A stretch of 64,000 nucleotides of DNA from Rhytidiadelphus loreus (lineage: Eukaryota > Streptophyta > Bryopsida > Hypnales > Hylocomiaceae): positions 70,885,093 through 70,949,092 of the forward strand of contig OX344763.1 of assembly GCA_947034895.1 (NCBI GenBank), read 5' to 3'. Shown here piece after piece: positions 59,343 to 64,000 of the stretch. Position 1 is the first letter of the stretch; every line of letters starts with the position of its first letter. Made by a program: the position numbers and the translations under genes. The notes beneath the pieces are model-generated. The model was not told the DNA's origin, did not search any database, and saw nothing but the letters and a program-made list of their open reading frames with translations.

Positions 59343-60247
59343 TGCATGAGCCTTGGGAAGTGAATGTCAAAATAAACGTGGTCAACACGAGTGTTGAGTC
59401 AACCATTGTATTGGCAAGTGCGAACAGTGGTGAACCAAGTATTCCAAACCCTAAGACAAATGAAATGGAGAAGAATGTTGATCTATGTGTGGTAGGGTTT
59501 AGAAGTCCAATTTTGTGCATCAATGGAGAAGGCAAGAAGCAACTCATGCAAGATTTTAAAGTACCACCATCTAGCATCCCTCCACGTGCACAATTGAAAA
59601 CCCCTAGTCAAACTTCGGATGGCGTTGGGAGCTTAGGGCTTGGAAAACGGATTCCAAATATTTCAAAAGAAAGGCGGCCTAGTGAAGGTATTTTATCATC
59701 CACGGACGATGACAAGGATGAGACATTGGCTTCAATGTTCATTCGGCATTCTCGTCATGCACCACCATGACGGCCCATAGCAATGTCAGAGCCTAAACCA
59801 CAATCTTCAATCTCACCGAAGATAATCATTCATGGAGGTAGTGGACTGAGTGGAGGGCCCTCATCAATAAAATTAGAAGGCGAGGGATCACCTAGAACCA
59901 ATAAGAATAGAGTCATGCAACCTTTTGCAATATCCCCATCGAAAAAAACAAAAGTCATTGGAAACCCTCTTGATGCACGTACACATGTTTCAAAGAGGAA
60001 AATGAAAAGAGTTGTTGGCATTAAGGAACAAAATGGGAAATCCTTATTAAGAGTAAAAGAAGAACTCAAAAAGGACAAACGAAGAAGACGCCTTTCATCC
60101 ACGCAAGTACAAGAGGGAGGAACGACATGTTTAGGCTCTTCATCAGATGATATAGAAGACACATCCAACGACGAAGACGCAAGATTGGGAAATGGGTGTA
60201 AGAGTAGTGGGGCAGAGGTGAAAGGAGATTTTGATTACAATCCTTAG
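59343..60247 (+). pseudogene. Paralogue 2 of the unknown acidic/basic protein, one in-frame TGA
   Basis: Homologous to 57513-58778 from NVVNTSVES onward: KKQLMQDFKV, DDKDETLASMF, FAISPSKKTKVIGNPLDA, VGIKEQNGKSLLRVKEE and SGAEVKGDFDYNP match at corresponding places. The acidic N-terminal third is absent; GTCCG cassette 1 abuts the point where homology begins. One TGA (59768-59770, A-P-P-stop-R-P-I) breaks an otherwise open frame; it could be a former CGA. It ends at TAG 60245-60247. Function unknown. Confidence 0.5.
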
Positions 60248-60599
60248 AAATAGAAAGGACATAGGCTTAAATGCTCATGTGCTCATATTACATAAAGCAC
60301 AGATTGTCGTACTCACAATTGATTGTTAGAGACTTTGATTGTAATACTCCTAAACTTATTGATGGTGGTAATACCATTATTTTTGAAGGGGGCACTTAAC
60401 CAAAGATGATTTCAATACAAAATATCAATTGATTGTGTCATTTGTATGCTACTTTTCTACAATGAAGCATGATATATTGCAAGATGATGAAATAAATAAA
60501 AAAATTTGACTTCATGCTTGTGGTAATTGAAATGCTTTTGAAAGGCAAGAGGATTATGATGATATGATCTGTTAATTCTGTTTCAACCAAGGTTGCAAT

Positions 60600-60806
60600 T
60601 CAGGAAGACAGCTGCAACTGCGTCCGGATTCGGACGGCCGCCACAGCGTCGGAATTCTGACGCCTGAATTTACCCCGAGGTAAATTGCACGGACGGCTCC
60701 GTTTTACCCAGCGTCCCCGCGTCCGCCACGTCTGGCTGTCCTCGCGTCTGGACATCCGCTTTTTGGACACGATTTTCGGCTAGACGTTGCAATTCGTCAA
60801 CCCTAT
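60600..60806. repeat. GTCCG-rich cassette 2
   Basis: A second, more degenerate cassette with GCGTCCGG, CGGACGGCC, GCGTCCGCC and GGACATCC words and the dyad TTTACC-CCGA-GGTAAA near 60670. It ends GACGTTGCAATTCGTCAACCCT, like cassette 1. Confidence 0.6.
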
Positions 60807-61782
60807 CGGCACTTGATCCCAAGAAGACGGTAAGAGCCATTTTATATTTGATTTTTGTCGTTCTCATAAATTTGCAACTTCCCTTGACTTATCAATCACT
60901 TTCTTCTTGTTCCAGACACACCGGTTTTCAATCTCCCTTGTGGTCAGGAAGTCTGACCCAACGACTAAGGATGACTTCCCATTCCAACATGTTCCTTCCC
61001 ATGCAAAGGTTAGCATCACTATGGGTAAAGATGACTGCCTGAGAAACCTGTGCTTTGCTGAAGAGGTCACCATGAATGGTGACAAACCATGGCGCGGTCC
61101 TAGAGAGAAGGCCTATGGTTTCATGGCGATGCTTGTGGAAGGATGCTGCGAACCCGAATCCATTGTCGTCGACTGCACAACAGCTATAGGTATATTTTCA
61201 AGAGTATTGCATACTTCTTGCATTCATTTTCAGTATGTATAATTTGGGTGACATCTCATGAATGTACATCAAATATAACAGATATGCCGGTACTAACATT
61301 CTAGCATGCCAAGCCACTAAGCGTCATGTTTTAGCCTTTGAGGAAGACGAAACTATCTTTGAGACCCTTATCAAACCGGTCATCCGTCAAGTACCGGTAC
61401 TTTCGGCCGTAGCCACACGCCTCGTTGATGCCGCAATTGATATGGATGAACAAGAAGTGCCGGAACAACAGATTGTGAAAACTTCATTTTTCAGTAAGTA
61501 AATTTTCATTCACTAGAAGAAACTTGTGTTGCAGTCAACAAAATCCAGATGACATTTGTGTTGACTGCAACATAGTTTTCAGAAATTCGCATTCATTGGA
61601 ACGCAAATTTCTAAAAACTATGTTGCAGTCAACACAAATGTCATCTGGATTTTGTTGACTGCAACACAAGTTTCTTCTAGTGATTTCAACTTTTTCATTG
61701 AATCATATCTTTCAATATTATTTCATCTGATTTTAATTTCTGATTTACTTGATTTTGTAGGCAAGCCGCAAAAATGAGATCC
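60800..61782 (+). CDS. Methyltransferase-like protein, C-terminal exons
   Basis: A short exon ending LDPKKT at a GTAAGA donor (about 60830) joins in phase 0 to 60916-61189 after TTGTTCCAG. That exon reads THRFSISLVVRKSDPTTKDD, then NGDKPWRGPREKAYGF and ESIVVDCTTAIG. The next exon (61282-61493) has NILACQATKRHVLAFEEDET and ends at GTAAGT; a last exon after TTTTGTAG gives SKPQK and TGA. PWRGPREK, then V-V-D-C-T-T-A-I-G, then R-H-V-L-A-F-E resembles the cofactor-binding motif I region of DNA N-4/N-6 methylase-fold proteins. The catalytic motif is not in these exons. The 61190-61281 intron does not keep phase, so there may be an indel or an unseen splice site. A CACTA MITE sits in the last intron. 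Confidence 0.5.
61511..61682. mobile_element. CACTA-type foldback MITE, 172 bp, TSD ATT
   Basis: Starts CACTAGAAGAAAC and ends GTTTCTTCTAGTG, flanked by ATT on both sides (61508-61510 and 61683-61685). The arms are inverted copies for about 80 bp with about three mismatches. Each arm also contains an inner inverted repeat (TGTTGCAGTCAACA and TGTTGACTGCAACA). It lies inside a predicted intron of the methyltransferase-like gene. Terminal 12 bp are shared with the MITE at 7576-7772, the interior is not. Confidence 0.9.
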
Positions 61783-62699
61783 AGCTCACATGTTCCATTC
61801 TTTCTAAACCTAGCATTTTTTCCAAGCCCACCCAAGCTGTTTCAACTTCTAGAATACGCTAAATCTCTTTCCAAAGATTATATTACCATCGACCCTAGGC
61901 CTAGTTGTAGGGCAAAACTGGTAGATCCTCGAGTTCTTCAATTTATTGATGACAATGCTGTCGAGTCAGATATGAAAACATCAAACAGTGAGAGTAGTTC
62001 CAAATCACTTGACTAAGGCGAAAGTCTGAACATCACATTACCTTATTTTATGTGCATGTCCATGATGCGAATTATTTTTTTCATCTATTCCATTTGTTTT
62101 GTCTATTGGTTCACATTAATGGTACTTTGTACTGGTCATGATCGAATAGACATTACATCTTTGTTGTTCAGCCTCTTATTACTATGCCTCCAATAATTCA
62201 GCTTTGCCATAGTCAAGGTTCATTTCCCTATATCTACTAAGTCCTATGTCTCGTTTCTCACTTGTTATCCCTAACTTGTTGCTCATTTTTTGATGTAATT
62301 AAGCAATTCAATGAAATACAATAATATATCAAAAACGAATCAGGGACTGTCAATCATTTTTGTATTCTTATTTGTTAACTCAGAAGTTCTTTTGTAATAT
62401 GACAGATTACAATAATCTCTCGCTACAATTTTCTGTCAAATACGGGAGATGATTGCAGGCACTATAATTTATGATGATACAATTGCCCAATTCAATTAAA
62501 AAATATCTCATTTGCAGTAAACGAACTTTAAGCTCATTTGATGGTTTCCTAGTTCCTGTCCCCAACAATGAATCATTTCTTCCACTACGCAAGACAAATG
62601 CAATTGAAACATTGGTGTCGGTTGTGAGCTATGGTCTGTCAATTAAAACTGCCTACCCAAAAGAATTCTTTCTAGGGTAATCTTTCGCGACAGCATAGC
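61783..62699. other. Spacer, possible last exon remnant
   Basis: 61774-62016 is open and ends SNSESSSKSLD, a composition that could be a protein C terminus in an alternative reading frame of the last exon. Beyond it there is AT-rich DNA with a short open frame at 62471-62680 and no motif. Confidence 0.35.
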
Positions 62700-63185
62700 C
62701 TACGGTGGATGTTGACACACGATAGCCCCTTCCGGAGATTCCACTGACTCACGGTAGCCCCTCCCAGGGAGGTTGCACTCCCCCATGGCAATCTTTTCTA
62801 AGAGGTTGTGTTGCCCTGCGGTAACACCTCCCTCGAGGTTGTGCTGCCCTAGGGTAGCCCCTGTAGGGTGTGTGTGTTGCCCCACGGCAGCACCTCCTCT
62901 GAGGTTATGCTGCGCAGTCCCGCGGCAGCCTCTATAGGGGGTGTGCGCTGCCCTAGTGCAGCCCCTATGGGGGTGATGCTGCCCCGGGGCAGTCCCTGTG
63001 GGGGGGTGCGGAGCCCCGGGGCAACCCCTACTAGGCGGTTGTACTGCCCCACGGCAACCCCTCTCGGGAGGTTGCGCTGCCCTGGTGCAGCCCTTGTAGG
63101 GGGGGTGCGTTGCACTGGGGAAGCCCCTCCCAAGAAGTTGCGCTGCCCCACGACGGCCCCTCCCGGGAGGTTGCGCTGCCTTACT
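62700..63185. repeat. GC-rich minisatellite, unit about 36-40 bp
   Basis: Roughly 12 degenerate units of the form GGTTGCGCTGCCCCACGGCA followed by ACCCCTCCCGGGA-like sequence. Each unit contains a partial inverted repeat (CCCCTCCCGGGAGG). Open frames on both strands over it are repeat artefacts. Confidence 0.85.
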
Positions 63186-63186
63186 G

Positions 63187-63504
63187 GTTTAGGAGTTGAC
63201 AATTCTATTTTGTTACAGTTTCTAATCGATTACAATAAAAATGACCATGTTGTTAGAGTTGTGGCACACCAAATTAATGCAAAAGGAGAAGAACACAGCT
63301 TTCATGAAGAAATGAGGTGCACAATAATCCAATTTGTCGCAAGAAGATTGTGAAGACTCGAATCAAATGGTATTTATTACAAGAAGCTAAAGACTGTGAT
63401 TCCGATTCTCCGAATCGTGCAATTCTTACATGCGGGATTCCATTGTAGGTTTAGGAGCCGACAATTCTATTTTGCTACAGTTTCTAATCGATTACAATAA
63501 AAAT
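63187..63504. repeat. Pair of 56-bp direct repeats
   Basis: 63187-63242 and 63448-63504 share GGTTTAGGAG, GACAATTCTATTTTG and TTTCTAATCGATTACAATAA with about three differences, separated by about 205 bp. The first copy directly follows the minisatellite. Confidence 0.75.
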
Positions 63505-64000
63505 CCACTTGAAACGAATTGCATTTTTTTATTTTCTTCTTGCATATTGCTCTTTTCAAATAGCACTTTAACCTTCACTTCAGTTTATATTATTCTTGTT
63601 CTCGGTGAATGTGGGTTCCTGCATTGATGCTCCTTGTGCCACGTGTTGCAATGTTTTAGCTTCTCTAAAGGATAAGGTTATCTTCAAAGTTCTGATAGCT
63701 CCGCGGGGACTAAGTGGCTGTAGTTTGTCGATAGAATTTGTGTGCCCCGCTATTTAGACTATATATCTAGATGACACCACATATCCATTGAATGTATTCT
63801 GAAATCATCTTTAAACAGTATGTCACTTTTTTGTTGAATCTTGTCAAGCCGACTACGTTTACAGTGTATACATCTTATTATCTAAGATTTGGTTTTCATG
63901 TTTGTATAGCCAGAGCAGTGTTTGAGCAATGTCTCAGATGGACGGGTCTTGCCAAAGCATAGGTTTTTGTATGCCCAACTACAATGATTTTACTACTCCT
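63505..64000. other. Right-edge DNA, no gene seen
   Basis: AT-rich sequence with no coding motif; a short open frame at 63430-63627 covers the second direct repeat and has no recognised similarity. Confidence 0.4.

Noticed and set aside
59025..59363. Several open frames over the GTCCG cassette
   Set aside because: All frames are open because the cassette is low-complexity; composition is Ser/Arg/Pro repeat on every strand.
9398..61782. Genetic code with TAG (and TAA) read as glutamine
   Set aside because: TAG and TAA also end frames here (52230, 43962, 54195), TGA stops occur at Arg-like sites too, and frameshifts accompany them in the MULE; C-to-T decay explains all cases more simply.

Overview
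This window looks like nuclear DNA of a land plant or close streptophyte relative. The signs are GT-AG introns, plant-type transposons (Mutator-like, CACTA/tnp2, hAT with a DUF659-type core), CACTA-type foldback MITEs with 3-bp target duplications, plant-like kinase and RING-H2 proteins, AT-rich spacers and telomere-like GGGTTTA words. I see no ordinary housekeeping gene, rRNA or convincing tRNA gene. The species cannot be fixed from the sequence; a non-seed plant is my guess only.

Layout. 1-872 (-): an open reading frame leaving the left edge, resembling the N-terminal part of a DDE-type transposase, with an array of near-palindromic sites just 5' of it. 2.4-4.3 kb: tandem repeats and a long TTTA microsatellite. 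4.3-9.3 kb: AT-rich spacer with small motif arrays and a foldback MITE. 9.4-13.4 kb (+): a decayed Mutator-like transposase whose stops nearly all look like C-to-T changes. 14.4-15.1 kb (+): an unassigned transposon-associated reading frame. 15.9-18.1 kb (-): a tnp2 (CACTA) transposase with a recognisable intron and one in-frame TAG. 18.1-31.3 kb: a block with its own word usage, a few weak exons and no assignable product.

31.6-58 kb is the most unusual part. It carries a nearly intact hAT transposase-like gene, three members of a protein family I do not recognise (shared core around Y-[VI]-x-W-C-H-I-x-K-[LF]-F-P; one member also has a RING-H2 finger), one protein kinase, and nine GC-rich arrays of a degenerate 14-bp word (GGGCGAC-N-N-CGGGT type). 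An array lies at or within about 350 bp of the 5' end of each ORF here. Four copies of a 1.3-2 kb repeat fill the middle; each holds an array, a tRNA-like (SINE-like) segment and a hairpin whose arms differ between copies but keep pairing. The 36.4-41.7 and 48.1-53.6 kb segments are old inverted copies around the kinase gene.

57.5-62 kb (+): two tandem paralogues of an unknown acidic/basic protein, each interrupted once by a stop, then exons of a methyltransferase-like protein with a second CACTA MITE in an intron. Cassettes rich in GTCCG lie before the second paralogue and before the methyltransferase exons. 62.7-63.2 kb is a minisatellite.

Overall this is a transposon-rich, probably strongly methylated region. 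Several otherwise clean reading frames are each broken by a single stop codon, so most genes here are probably young pseudogenes or transposon genes.
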